From Faecalicatena sp. Marseille-Q4148 (lineage in GTDB: Bacteria; Bacillota; Clostridia; Lachnospirales; Lachnospiraceae): DNA of 64,000 bases. Location of the stretch: contig CP073692.1 of assembly GCA_018228665.1 (NCBI GenBank), positions 1,562,046 to 1,626,045 of the forward strand, given 5' to 3'. A model generated the notes under the pieces. The model was not told the origin of the DNA. It worked only from the letters and a program-made list of their open reading frames with translations, and did no database searches. A program made the translations under genes and the position numbers. This document shows positions 51,891 through 60,514 of the stretch, one piece after another; positions within the stretch are counted from its first letter, which is position 1, and every line of letters starts with the position of its first letter.

Positions 51891-52463
51891 TTAATTGTCT
51901 GTCAAATGTTTTTCCGAAAAATTCTCAATAGAACGCAAAATCGTCCCATGAAGTGTCAGGCACATCCGTTCCACAATCTCTTCATAATCCGATTTCATTC
52001 CCTGTTTGATCCAGTCAAGCATAATTCCCACAAATCCATATTTATAAAAATCTGCAATAAATCCTTTTTCTTCCTCACTGATCTTCTGCCCGGCAGCCTT
52101 TTCTTCCACAACTCCTTCCAACAAATCATATGTTAAACGAAAAAGATACGTTTCGATCTGTTCCCGGCTTACCGAATGATATACATTCAAGATAAACGGT
52201 TTATTCTCCATCACTGCCTCAAAAATCTGCAGAAGACCTTCCTGCCAGCTGTCATATGTTTTTTTCCCCTGAAGCGCCCGCGAAGCATCTTCGATACAGC
52301 TCCACTCTACCAGATCATAAATATCCTCAAAGTGATAATAAAATGCCATCCGGCTAATGCCGCAGTCTGCTGTCAGATCGTTAATCGTAATTTTATCAAG
52401 CGGCTTTTGAAGCAGCAGTTTCTTCAGAGACACTTCCAAAGCCTGCTTCGTCATATTTGCCAT
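51891..52463 (-). CDS. TetR family regulator
   Basis: 190 aa. The N-terminal TetR helix-turn-helix is clear: KITINDLTADCGISRMAFYY followed by HFEDIYDLV. The C-terminal ligand domain resembles the TetR_C_8 or DhaS-like group, with YKYGFVGIMLDWIKQGM. The ATG directly abuts the mazG stop (TAAATG), so it is co-translated. It lies just upstream of oleate hydratase and may sense fatty acids or membrane stress (inference from position). Confidence 0.88.
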   Translation of the reverse strand: MANMTKQALEVSLKKLLLQKPLDKITINDLTADCGISRMAFYYHFEDIYDLVEWSCIEDASRALQGKKTYDSWQEGLLQIFEAVMENKPFILNVYHSVSREQIETYLFRLTYDLLEGVVEEKAAGQKISEEEKGFIADFYKYGFVGIMLDWIKQGMKSDYEEIVERMCLTLHGTILRSIENFSEKHLTDN

Positions 52464-52982
52464 TTACTCAGCTCCGTTTCTTTTTTCATCACTTGCTCTG
52501 TTTTGTTTCTTCTTATTCTTCTTTTGCTCTTCTGCCTGCTCAAGATATCGGCGCGACTGCAAAAATGCCTCCGGCAGATAATCTTCCATCCACTCTTTTC
52601 CTGCTTTCTCCTGCTTCTTAATATCTTCCCACGCTGCTATTACATCCCCGCTTCCTGAAACATTTGCTGTCCCAAATACATGCGGATGCCGCCGGATCAT
52701 TTTATCAGATACCGTTTGAATCACATCATCCAATGTAAAAAATCCTTCCTCTTCTGCAATCTGTGCATGCATCACAACCTGTAAAAGAAGATCTCCGAGT
52801 TCTTCCTTCAGATTGTCCGGATTCCCGGTCTCTTTCAATATATTAATACCGCAGATCACCTCAGCCGCCTCCTCGATGCAGGCCGGTTTCAGACTTTCAT
52901 GGGTCTGCTCCCGATCCCAGGGGCATCCTTTTGGCGAACGCAGTTTTGCAATAATCTTTTGAAACTCTTCAAATTTTGCCAT
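52464..52982 (-). CDS. mazG: MazG nucleotide pyrophosphohydrolase
   Basis: 172 aa single-domain MazG. LRSPKGCPWDREQTHESLKP is the classic N-terminal signature. EEAAEVICGI and EELGDLLLQVVMHAQIAEEE supply the metal-binding glutamates, and DKMIRRHPHVFG closes the fold. A Lys/Asn-rich tail follows. It hydrolyses NTPs to NMPs and may remove damaged nucleotides. Ribosome-binding site AAGGAGG. It lies 42 bp after the retron cassette with no clear terminator between. Confidence 0.93.
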   Translation of the reverse strand: MAKFEEFQKIIAKLRSPKGCPWDREQTHESLKPACIEEAAEVICGINILKETGNPDNLKEELGDLLLQVVMHAQIAEEEGFFTLDDVIQTVSDKMIRRHPHVFGTANVSGSGDVIAAWEDIKKQEKAGKEWMEDYLPEAFLQSRRYLEQAEEQKKNKKKQNRASDEKRNGAE

Positions 52983-53024
52983 AATGCTTCCTCCTTATTA
53001 CCATCTTATTTATCATTCTTCCTT

Positions 53025-53873
53025 CTATCGCGCTGTAATCGTGCGGTAAGGCAGCCTGCATGTTTCTCCACAATACTGCTTTCCCTTTGGAAAAGAAATG
53101 AATCCCGGCTGACACCCATGTTTCCTGTCTTCACTATAATAAACATCCAAGATTCCCTTCAGTAAATATTGTAATCCTAAATGCTCCTCTCCTTCTTCAT
53201 GGACAAAGAGCTGATATTCCGCCTCTTTTTGATCTTTTCGATGGCGTCGGTGTATCGTCCAGCCCTCTAACGCTCCAATAAATCCAGGCATTTCTTCATA
53301 TGCATGTAATTCTGCTGCTTGTAATTTCTCTGCCACTTTTTTGAAAGATTTCTCTGCCTCATCTGAAATTTTATCTCCCATTCCTACTAATGCCAGAAAT
53401 GGGCCCTTCTTTCCATGAAACGCGCAAATCTGTCCTGCCTGTTTCAACATCTGAAGTTCATGATTTACCTCATTCAGATACAGGTTCTTTTTGACAGAAA
53501 TAACAGCAAGAACTCCCTCCGGCAAAACGACTGCCGTATCTCCAAATCTCTGATAAACCGGATATTCTGCCGCATCATAGATAATCAGATCCAACTGAGA
53601 AGAATGTACATCTGCATCCTTTCTTCTCGCTCTCCCTGAGTTTCCCCCTTTAACACCTGCCCGCAAAATAAATCCATCAAAAATCTCTATCCCTGTCGGC
53701 AGAAACTTTTTCAGCGTCTCCCGCAAAATACTTTCTACATATCGCCCGTCTTCTCCTCTGTGACCGGCGCCTTCATGATTCAAAGAGGGAATCAGCTTTT
53801 CAAACTGATGATATTTGTATAAAACTGATTTCATTTCATCTGCCCAATAACTTTCAATCCTCGTTCCGCCCAT
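53025..53873 (-). CDS. DUF6602-like putative nuclease-fold protein, third gene of the retron operon
   Basis: 282 aa, soluble. It resembles DUF6602 from memory: an N-terminal helix, HRGEDGRYVESILRETLKKF with a conserved Glu (about 47), SSQLDLIIYD with Asp95, and PEGVLAVISVKK with Lys128. The spacing is that of a PD-(D/E)xK nuclease core, but the usual acidic residue before K is Ser126, so activity is doubtful unless E119 substitutes. The C-terminal region has CQPGFISFPKGKQYCGETC, possibly metal-binding. Its start lies one base after the stop of the small upstream gene, so it is translationally coupled. Confidence 0.6.
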   Translation of the reverse strand: MGGTRIESYWADEMKSVLYKYHQFEKLIPSLNHEGAGHRGEDGRYVESILRETLKKFLPTGIEIFDGFILRAGVKGGNSGRARRKDADVHSSQLDLIIYDAAEYPVYQRFGDTAVVLPEGVLAVISVKKNLYLNEVNHELQMLKQAGQICAFHGKKGPFLALVGMGDKISDEAEKSFKKVAEKLQAAELHAYEEMPGFIGALEGWTIHRRHRKDQKEAEYQLFVHEEGEEHLGLQYLLKGILDVYYSEDRKHGCQPGFISFPKGKQYCGETCRLPYRTITAR

Positions 53874-53874
53874 A

Positions 53875-54120
53875 CTATCCTTCTTCTTTCTCCACTGCTT
53901 TCAATAATTCTTCCAGCCTCTGAATCGTTTTTTCTAATCTCTTAGAATCTTTTTTTAATAGTTGCTCTGTCTGCAAAACAGAAATCATCCACGCTCTGCA
54001 TCCTGCCAAATAATGGATAAAGTCCTGACGGCTGCGAAATTCTCTCGCTTCTTTATTATTTTCTCTGCGCATTTCATTTAGCTTCTTCAAACTTTCCTTC
54101 AGATCCTCAGCCTTTCTCAT
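53875..54120 (-). CDS. Small helical protein in the retron operon
   Basis: 81 aa, highly charged and almost wholly helical by appearance: two heptad-like segments (about residues 3-30 and 52-78, LLKKDSKRLEKTIQRLEELL) flank LAGCRAWMISVLQ. It resembles a coiled-coil adaptor; no family is recognised. It begins 18 bp after the reverse transcriptase stop and its own stop is coupled to the next start (TAGTATG). An antitoxin or effector-binding role is possible but unproven. Confidence 0.6.
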   Translation of the reverse strand: MRKAEDLKESLKKLNEMRRENNKEAREFRSRQDFIHYLAGCRAWMISVLQTEQLLKKDSKRLEKTIQRLEELLKAVEKEEG

Positions 54121-54138
54121 ATCAACTTCATACAGTTC

Positions 54139-54969
54139 CTAATCCTGTTTCCGAAAAAAATATAACGTCTCCTTAACACTTTGCAGTTTTCTGCGCGACA
54201 GCCGAAGCCCGTCACCAACTACATAACCATTGAGCCCGATCTCTCCTTTGCACATCATTGTCTTACTTCGATTTATCTCGAAACCATTTTCTTTCAAAAT
54301 CTTCGAAAGCATTCTCAGAAAATAAATATGCTCCCCAAAATCAAAAAAATCCGAGCTAAAAAGCATATCATCGGCATACCTTGTATAAGAAATCCGACGG
54401 ATTCCCTGTTTCTCTGATCTTGTATTTTCTTTCCGGTAGCGTTCTTCAATAGATTGACAGTATTTCAAAATTCTCTGATCAATTCTTCTGAAAAATATAT
54501 TAGATAATATAGGTGAAGTCACAGCTCCCTGCGGAAGCTTTGCATTTAACGTACAAAGCTCAAATACCGTTTCCAATGCTTCCCGATCCTGAATAAATTC
54601 TTTCAGGTTACTCATCATCAATTTCTCTGAAAACGAGTCAAAAAAATCTTTTATATCAATTCTTAGAAAATAATGATTTCCGGCATGTGGCATCAGAAAG
54701 TTCTGATAACTCTCACCGGTCACAAATCCTTTTGCCGGTATGGCAATCGGTATTTTCTGCAAAAATCGCCTGACAAGATTCCTCTGAAAATTAGTCAGAT
54801 TTCTCCCTTCAGGCGTTTTCCGAAGCATATGAATTACCCGAATTCCATTCTTTTTCGGAATTTCAGTCTCCTCATATGCATATTCAATTCCTTCCAAAAC
54901 TGCATGCAGTTTCTCATCGCTTGTCTTTAGTATTTTTTCTAAAAGAAATTTATAATTATATATTTGCAT
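54139..54969 (-). CDS. Retron-type reverse transcriptase
   Basis: 276 aa, small for a reverse transcriptase. Order of motifs: KKNGIRVIHM and NLTNFQRNLVRRFL (RT1), GFVTGESYQNFLMPH in place of the retron NAxxH box, RIDIKDFFDSF with catalytic Asp105 (motif A), CTLNAKLPQGAVTSPILSN (motif B), YTRYADDMLFS with YADD 198-201, GFEINRSKT (229-237) and LNGYVVG (246-252) near the retron VTG position. It lacks the X and HNH domains of group II intron maturases. The ATG has AGAGGAAG upstream and starts 18 bp after the structured RNA, as in retrons. It would copy part of that RNA into msDNA. Confidence 0.88.
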   Translation of the reverse strand: MQIYNYKFLLEKILKTSDEKLHAVLEGIEYAYEETEIPKKNGIRVIHMLRKTPEGRNLTNFQRNLVRRFLQKIPIAIPAKGFVTGESYQNFLMPHAGNHYFLRIDIKDFFDSFSEKLMMSNLKEFIQDREALETVFELCTLNAKLPQGAVTSPILSNIFFRRIDQRILKYCQSIEERYRKENTRSEKQGIRRISYTRYADDMLFSSDFFDFGEHIYFLRMLSKILKENGFEINRSKTMMCKGEIGLNGYVVGDGLRLSRRKLQSVKETLYFFRKQD

Positions 54970-54987
54970 TTATCTTCCTCTTTAGAA

Positions 54988-55160
54988 GAGCAAGCACTTA
55001 CTGAATAATTCCTTTCAGGGTATTATCCAGGAGAGATACACTGCCCCGTATTTCTACGGGAGATTTAAGTCATCAGTTCTGATTTTTCCGCGGTTTCACC
55101 AGTATTCCCATACCGTCTCGCGGATTTACGAGTCTGTCTTCGTAAAATTACTGCTTGCTC
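54988..55160 (-). ncRNA. Putative retron msr-msd RNA
   Basis: The segment is closed by a perfect 9-bp inverted repeat: GAGCAAGCA on the RNA 5' side (55160-55152) and TGCTTGCTC at the 3' side (54996-54988), the a1/a2 design of retrons. Inside, in RNA order, are hairpins TTTACGA/TCGTAAA (55146-55125), CCGCG/CGCGG (55123-55088), CCCGTA-GAAA-TACGGG (55060-55045, GNRA loop) and CTGGATAAT/ATTATTCAG (55030-55001, with an inner CC/GG). The length, 173 nt, and position just before the RT fit. A G at 55151, next to a1, could be the branch nucleotide. Confidence 0.75.
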
Positions 55161-55181
55161 AAGGTCTATTCTACCATTGTT

Positions 55182-57179
55182 TTAACGTAAAGTCACTTCT
55201 ATTTTGTGAACCAATGCATATAACTGCGGAAAATCTTTCTGAACTGCTTCCACTGCCTGTTGATAATTGGCATCTGCTTCAATCCATCTTCCAAATTCCC
55301 GGAATCCCTGTCTTTCCGGATGCTGTATCTCGGCCAGATCAAGAAAATAAAATTCCAGCCACTTACTTACCCAGCCGCTTGTCTTCTTTACCGTACACAG
55401 CACATTCCATAAATTCTCATCAATTTGTGGATTCTGTTTTTTGATCTGTTTCTTCGTCAGCAGATAATCCGGTTTTCCGGAAAAAAGCATCCTCAAATAA
55501 TTTAACTGCAGATTCTTCTTATCCTGAAACAATTTCCAGTATTCTACCGTATTTTTGCGTTCTTCAAGACTTAGCCCTCCGGCATTCACATATTTTTTAA
55601 ATACTTGCTGATTTTCAGCAGTAATCAGCGCACCTTCCACCGTATTTCTCCACAAAAACACATCATAATTGCGATAATATTCCACAATCAGATCTAACAG
55701 ACACTCAAAATTCGGATCATCACAACTAAACAATGGATATCGATAAGAAAATTTACACTGACTGCACATACGTTTGATCCTGCGCCTAAGCGCTAATGTC
55801 TTCTGCCTTTTGGCACCATAATGATAAATTTCTCTATCAATCTGATAATCCTTCAGTTCTGTAAATAAAAATGCATTTTCTCCATCCTTTTTTGCCAGGA
55901 CTTTATCCATATCCATTACAGCCAGACCTGGGATCTGATAATTTCTCTTACTGGGCGCAGTTAGATTATGAACCACTTTATTGCTCATTCCTATTACAAT
56001 CTCAACTTCTTTCAAAACCGGAAAAAGCATTCGCAAATATTTATTTTTAAAAAGCTCAAGCTCTGTCTCTCCTTCTACGTTCAAAATCATTTTTGCAAAA
56101 CAGCTTCCCGTATAAGACTCTGTCACTACAATACGTTCCCGCTCTTCCTGCTCTGACAAATTGCGCACACGCCTTAGTTTGGAATAGTTCTCTTTTAATG
56201 CAACATGGTAAATCGCAGAAATATCTTCTTCATTTTCAAGCAGCATTTTTACACACCGCGCAGAATGTGTCGATAAGAGAAACTGAACCTGATCTGCCGC
56301 CCCAAAAATTTTCTCCATCAATTGATCGATCATCGTATGGTGCAGACTAATTTCCGGTTCATCCAAGACAATGATCGGCTCTTTCAATTTGTATTTCTTC
56401 ATAATAGCCAGAATATCAATAAGAATCGTTGTATAATTAAATGCATTTGTTCCATTAGAATATTCCCTAAGATTCTTCTCATCATATTGAAACCTCTGAC
56501 CGCCTACCAGCATTTCTGCTAACATCTGACCAATCTGCCTTGATGTCAGACGCTTCACATTAATATGTTCCTGTTCAAATATATCTTGCAGATGATTTAA
56601 TTTTTTCTTTACCGAACTATCGTTACTTTCCACAATAGTTCTTATTGTACTTTGAATCCTTTCAGAATCTTCATTTCTGAATTTAAATAAATCTCCTATC
56701 AGATTCCACAAATTGGTCCAATCTGTCAGTTCAATCTGTCTTGAATCTATAAAATATACCGGAAATAGTGAGGCTATAATCTGACGCGTATTGTAACTTA
56801 CATTCCAACGGATTTCCTTCCCTTTTCTCTTAACCAGCTCAACAATAATCTCATCATGATTAGAAATTGCTAATACCTTTTTATAATAATTCTCATACTC
56901 TTTCTTTTCATCATTCAAATTTCTTTTAATAATTTTCAGAATCTGCTTCAAATCATAAGTAATTCGAATACATATTTCATTACGCAATCTATTATTGGTA
57001 TCAAAACTATTTTGCTCATCCTGCACTGTCAACAAATTCTTATAAAAATAATTCAGCGCAGACAAAATATTCGATTTGCCGCTCCCATTCCGACCAATCA
57101 AAGTTGTAATCTGATTCATTTCCATATTCAAATATGCAATAGACCGATACCCTGTAATTTCAATTCGCTTAATTGACAT
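55182..57179 (-). CDS. OLD-family ATPase with TOPRIM domain, putative retron effector
   Basis: 665 aa from the ATG at 57179 (AAAGGA upstream; the earlier in-frame start lacks one). It has an SMC/RecF-like ATPase: MSIKRIEITGYRSIAYLNME, Walker A GRNGSGKS (29-36), signature-like YSNGTNAF (about 241-248), Walker B IIVLDEPEISLHH and STHSA. A TOPRIM nuclease follows: NVEGETELELF with its Glu, and AVMDMDK with the paired Asp. This is the OLD architecture also found as effector of Eco8-type retrons. It lies 21 bp upstream of the RNA element, so it is probably co-transcribed and guards against phage by nuclease action. Confidence 0.83.
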   Translation of the reverse strand: MSIKRIEITGYRSIAYLNMEMNQITTLIGRNGSGKSNILSALNYFYKNLLTVQDEQNSFDTNNRLRNEICIRITYDLKQILKIIKRNLNDEKKEYENYYKKVLAISNHDEIIVELVKRKGKEIRWNVSYNTRQIIASLFPVYFIDSRQIELTDWTNLWNLIGDLFKFRNEDSERIQSTIRTIVESNDSSVKKKLNHLQDIFEQEHINVKRLTSRQIGQMLAEMLVGGQRFQYDEKNLREYSNGTNAFNYTTILIDILAIMKKYKLKEPIIVLDEPEISLHHTMIDQLMEKIFGAADQVQFLLSTHSARCVKMLLENEEDISAIYHVALKENYSKLRRVRNLSEQEERERIVVTESYTGSCFAKMILNVEGETELELFKNKYLRMLFPVLKEVEIVIGMSNKVVHNLTAPSKRNYQIPGLAVMDMDKVLAKKDGENAFLFTELKDYQIDREIYHYGAKRQKTLALRRRIKRMCSQCKFSYRYPLFSCDDPNFECLLDLIVEYYRNYDVFLWRNTVEGALITAENQQVFKKYVNAGGLSLEERKNTVEYWKLFQDKKNLQLNYLRMLFSGKPDYLLTKKQIKKQNPQIDENLWNVLCTVKKTSGWVSKWLEFYFLDLAEIQHPERQGFREFGRWIEADANYQQAVEAVQKDFPQLYALVHKIEVTLR

Positions 57180-57265
57180 ATGGCCGTCCTTTCTGTCAGC
57201 ATCCACTTGAACACCACTATCTCATTTCTACTCTGCTTCATTTTCACATCATATTTGATATTTTA

Positions 57266-57299
57266 TTTTATCATTTCATAAAATAGATTTCTATAGAAA
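57266..57299. promoter_or_regulatory. Two dyads upstream of the retron cassette
   Basis: TTTTAT-CATTTC-ATAAAA (57266-57283) and the perfect palindrome TTTCTATAGAAA (57288-57299). They lie in the A/T-rich gap (57180-57504) before the OLD gene, in which I see no gene and no single convincing promoter. Confidence 0.4.
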
Positions 57300-57504
57300 A
57301 ATACTCCTCCTATCGTATTCGTTACTAAAATTTGTGTATATTCCCAGTTATTATTATATAATTCTATAAAATTCCTCTGCTGAAATCATTTTCTGGTTAT
57401 TTTATCCTGAATCGGATCTGATATGGAATAGCTCCACTAAATATGAAACAAAGAGCTTCACCTTTGCTTTTCGAATTGTTTCTGCGAATTGGTTCTTTCT
57501 TCTG

Positions 57505-57540
57505 AAAAAGAAAACCGGAGAAACCTATGATTTCTCCGGC
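57505..57540 (-). terminator. Terminator of the prd operon
   Basis: Stem CCGGAGAAA (57515-57523) / TTTCTCCGG (57531-57539), then TTTTC on the minus strand, 10 bp after prdB. Confidence 0.9.
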
Positions 57541-57548
57541 ATCCTATC

Positions 57549-58274
57549 TTATACTTTTGCAATATACTCAAATGGCAACGGAACAACTTTGCCCGGACTT
57601 TCGAGTTTGACTAACTGCTCAAGAGTTGCTTTTACAATCTCTTTCTGCATCGTCGGGTTATTTGGTTCACCTGCGTTTGCACCCATCGGTACAAGCGGCG
57701 CCACGCCACGAGGTGTTCCTGTCTGTTTTACAACAGGCGGTAATGCTGCGATGATGATCGTAGGGATACCTGCAGCTTCAATTGCTCTCTGCACCAGTAC
57801 TGCAGAGCGGTGGCAAGTACCTCAGCCGGCAGTTAAGATTACTGCGTCTACGCCTTCTTCTTTGAACATCTGAGCGATTTCCGGACCGGTCTGATTTTTG
57901 AATTTCTCCTGGTCTCCGCCGCCGCCCATGAAGCCTGCATGAACAGGAGCACATGCTTTGATAACTCCTTCTTTCGCCAGCTCATGGATGCGGTCGATCG
58001 GGAACATACAGTTGATGTCTTTATTTACATCACTGTTGTCATATCCACCGTGAGAAACCATCAGATCTTCTGATTTCATCTGATCTGTGATCTTTCTCCA
58101 TGTCCAGTCTCCGGCAAGATTAAATCTCTTGTCTTCTTTATGGTGTACACCTGCTGCTGTAGCAAGTGCGATTGTCATATCTTTTAATTCCTTTGTCACC
58201 GGTGCCCATACTGGCGGAGGTGTGATCGGAACGAAAATTTCAGACTGTAATCCTTTCACAGCTGTTAAACTCAT
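57549..58274 (-). CDS. prdB: D-proline reductase subunit PrdB, selenoprotein
   Basis: Catalytic selenocysteine subunit of D-proline reductase, making 5-aminovalerate. The frame has one in-frame TGA at 57824-57822; reading it as Sec gives 241 aa, the normal length. The site is VILTAG-U-GTCHRS, the UxxC active-site motif. The N terminus SLTAVKGLQSEIFVPITPP and later LPPVVKQTGTPRGVAPL and PLPFEYI are GrdB/PrdB-family blocks. A hairpin 14 bases behind the TGA acts as SECIS. tRNA-Sec is encoded in the same locus. It is the last gene of the operon. Confidence 0.95.
57787..57807 (-). promoter_or_regulatory. SECIS-like hairpin of prdB
   Basis: On the minus strand CTCTGCA (57807-57801), 7-nt loop GTACTGG, TGCAGAG (57793-57787), placed 14 nt behind the TGA, the distance expected of bacterial SECIS elements. 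Confidence 0.8.
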
Positions 58275-58561
58275 TATGATTCCTCCTTCTTTTCTTCCTG
58301 TGCGGCGCGCATTGCCTGCTGCCGCTTCTGATATGTTTCCAGATTGCTGATATATTTCTCATTGACTTCCGGTCCAAGCTGTTCAATAAAACTCATATTC
58401 CATCCAACTTCCTGACCGATCTTAATCTCATAGTCAGTGATCAGCATCCGCATCGGGATTTTGAGAAAACCAAGCCGGCCTTTCAGATCAACTCCGACAC
58501 ATCCGTCATGGATTTCTACAATAACCCCTTCCATATATATCATTTTATCGCCATACTTCAT
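58274..58561 (-). CDS. Small conserved protein between prdA and prdB
   Basis: 95 aa. GVIVEIHDGCVGVDLKGRLG looks like a small beta-barrel, then IPMRMLITDYEIKIGQEVGW and a charged helical tail ending in QEEKKEES. It resembles the CBO2463/CBO2479-type proteins encoded between prdA and prdB in other clostridia, as I recall. The stop overlaps the prdB start. It probably assists assembly or maturation of the reductase, but the role is unproven. Confidence 0.75.
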   Translation of the reverse strand: MKYGDKMIYMEGVIVEIHDGCVGVDLKGRLGFLKIPMRMLITDYEIKIGQEVGWNMSFIEQLGPEVNEKYISNLETYQKRQQAMRAAQEEKKEES

Positions 58562-58581
58562 AGCACTATCGCTCCTACAGC

Positions 58582-60447
58582 CTAGCTGTATTTTTCTCTT
58601 CTCTTCTGGCTCATCGGAAGTGACTGCTCATTTTTCACTAATTCGATTGGTTTTCCTGTTACATTAGAAATCAGTTCCACATTGTTTGCTTTTACGTTCG
58701 GATTCCATTTTTTCTCAGGCGCTTTCACTTCTTCTCCTGCCATAGCGGCTTTGAGCATATTTAATGCACGGATCGCATCCTCATGGCAAAGTGTATTGCA
58801 TGCAAGTACTTCATTTTCAATACCTGCTTCTGATTTATTGTTATCAACCATATGAGTCATGTATTTATTTCCAACAACAAGAGCTCCCTGAACAGCGCAG
58901 AAAGAAAGTCCAACAACCGGAACGCCTCTCATACCAATCTGTTCGTGGTGACTTGCGAAGTCAATATGATTGTTTCCGAAACCTTCTGTTGTAATAAATG
59001 CACCATCAACATCAAGGGCTTCTACCATCATACCAACACGTTTGGAAACATAGAATTTCTCAGCATTGATCTGTGGACTTCCTACGAAAATGATTCCGCA
59101 AAGGTCAACTTCTTCGTCCATCAAAGTCTCTAATACGAGCGGTTCTCTCCAGTAATGTCTGGACATTTCTTTAGATGCAGGTCCGATACATGTTAATGCA
59201 TGAATACATCCGTCAAGAACTTCCAGCGGAGAAACCATAACCGGAACATTGCCAAGATCAACATTTGGTTTTGCACCAAGTACACCAACAGGCTCAACCG
59301 GAAGGATCAGGTTATCATGCATAGCGCCCTGTCCCATGATTTCTTTTACGATAACAACTTTTTTCTTGCCAGGTCTTCTGTACTGGTTGAATGTTTCTTC
59401 ATTTACAACAAGCGCTTCATCTTCTACAGCTTTTAAAGCCTCACGGATTTCCTGTGTAATGACATCTGTTGCAGTATGTGCTGCAAGCGGTCCCGGACGT
59501 TCCATATTTGTTCCTGCTGCAATTACGACTTCTGTTTTAATGAAGATTTCTCCCTTGTCAGGAGCACCCGGACGGTTCCACATAATGTTTTCTTCCAGAA
59601 TACCTTCTGAAGAACCGAACTCCCCAATCTGTACGCCGTTTGCATCTGTACCTGTTACCATCATGATTACGCCATCCAGTACTCTTGTTGTACCGCTTCC
59701 GATCTCATCTTCGCCTTCTTTTGTAGCAATCGGCTGAACATCCATGATTGTCTCAGAGTATTCATTGTATTTGTCCGGAGTAATGATATCGATTTTTAAG
59801 CTATGTACAAGCTCCTGTGAAGCTGCTGCTTCTTCTTCGATTCCTTCACGGATGTAAAGAACTGTTCCTTCAATCTTCGTCTCCGGTCCTCTTTTTACTT
59901 CTGTAATATTGTAATGCTTTCTTGTTAAGCTTCTGATTAACTTTGGTTCCTGCTCTTTTGTTTCTGCAGGTACTGCAACCGGTACTGCTGCCGGAGCCAC
60001 AGGCGCTGCTGTTCCTACTGCTCCTGTCATCATCGGAAGTTCAATATCAATCCCTTTTCCTTCATCGATATGAATTTTCAGAACGCCTCCTGCATTTGCC
60101 ACAGGTGCCATAGGTGCTGCTGCAGGTACTGCAGGTACTTCTGATACTTCCTCTGCTTCTTCTACAGATTCTTCCTTTGCTTCCTCTGCAGCAGCTTCTT
60201 TGTAGCCATCAACTACGTCTGCTGTGATTGGTGTAAGAGAATCACATGTTTTTGTTAATTTTGATCCAAGAATCTGTCCGATTGTCAGTACCCCGTCCAG
60301 GTTTAATAAACCTGAATCTACTAAATCATCAAAAATTGCCGGATCTTCAAGATTAGCTGCCTCAATTGTAATCCCAGCTTCTGCTCTGCAGCATAATACC
60401 GCAGGATCATTTGCATGCGCTTTCGCTGTTTCTGCTGTAATTGACAT
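58582..60447 (-). CDS. prdA: D-proline reductase proprotein PrdA
   Basis: 621 aa from the ATG at 60447, which has AAGGAGG upstream. It starts MSITAETAKAHANDPAVLCC. A linker rich in Glu, Ala, Pro and Val follows (about residues 85-165). The site HALTCIGPASKEM contains Cys420, matching the cysteine that becomes the pyruvoyl group after self-cleavage in the characterised clostridial PrdA (Cys421). This would yield fragments of about 45 and 23 kDa. Other family blocks are RRPGKKKVVIVKEIMGQGAM. It is expressed between prdC and the small gene. Confidence 0.95.
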   Translation of the reverse strand: MSITAETAKAHANDPAVLCCRAEAGITIEAANLEDPAIFDDLVDSGLLNLDGVLTIGQILGSKLTKTCDSLTPITADVVDGYKEAAAEEAKEESVEEAEEVSEVPAVPAAAPMAPVANAGGVLKIHIDEGKGIDIELPMMTGAVGTAAPVAPAAVPVAVPAETKEQEPKLIRSLTRKHYNITEVKRGPETKIEGTVLYIREGIEEEAAASQELVHSLKIDIITPDKYNEYSETIMDVQPIATKEGEDEIGSGTTRVLDGVIMMVTGTDANGVQIGEFGSSEGILEENIMWNRPGAPDKGEIFIKTEVVIAAGTNMERPGPLAAHTATDVITQEIREALKAVEDEALVVNEETFNQYRRPGKKKVVIVKEIMGQGAMHDNLILPVEPVGVLGAKPNVDLGNVPVMVSPLEVLDGCIHALTCIGPASKEMSRHYWREPLVLETLMDEEVDLCGIIFVGSPQINAEKFYVSKRVGMMVEALDVDGAFITTEGFGNNHIDFASHHEQIGMRGVPVVGLSFCAVQGALVVGNKYMTHMVDNNKSEAGIENEVLACNTLCHEDAIRALNMLKAAMAGEEVKAPEKKWNPNVKANNVELISNVTGKPIELVKNEQSLPMSQKRREKYS

Positions 60448-60514
60448 ACTAATTTCCTCCTTATCCTTTTCCACTTCACTTCTATCTACTGTCCGTCATC
60501 TGACGGTAGTATTC

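Noticed and set aside
54139..54969. Reverse transcriptase as a group II intron maturase or diversity-generating retroelement
   Set aside because: It is short, lacks maturase X and HNH domains, no intron domain V or template/variable repeat is seen, and the upstream inverted repeat fits a retron.
57180..57548. Attachment-site repeats flanking the retron cassette
   Set aside because: I found no matching direct repeats between this gap and the 52983-53024 gap; the cassette's acquisition route is unresolved.
57549..58274. prdB as a pseudogene broken by a stop
   Set aside because: The stop is TGA at the known Sec position, reading resumes in the same frame with the expected sequence, and tRNA-Sec is nearby.
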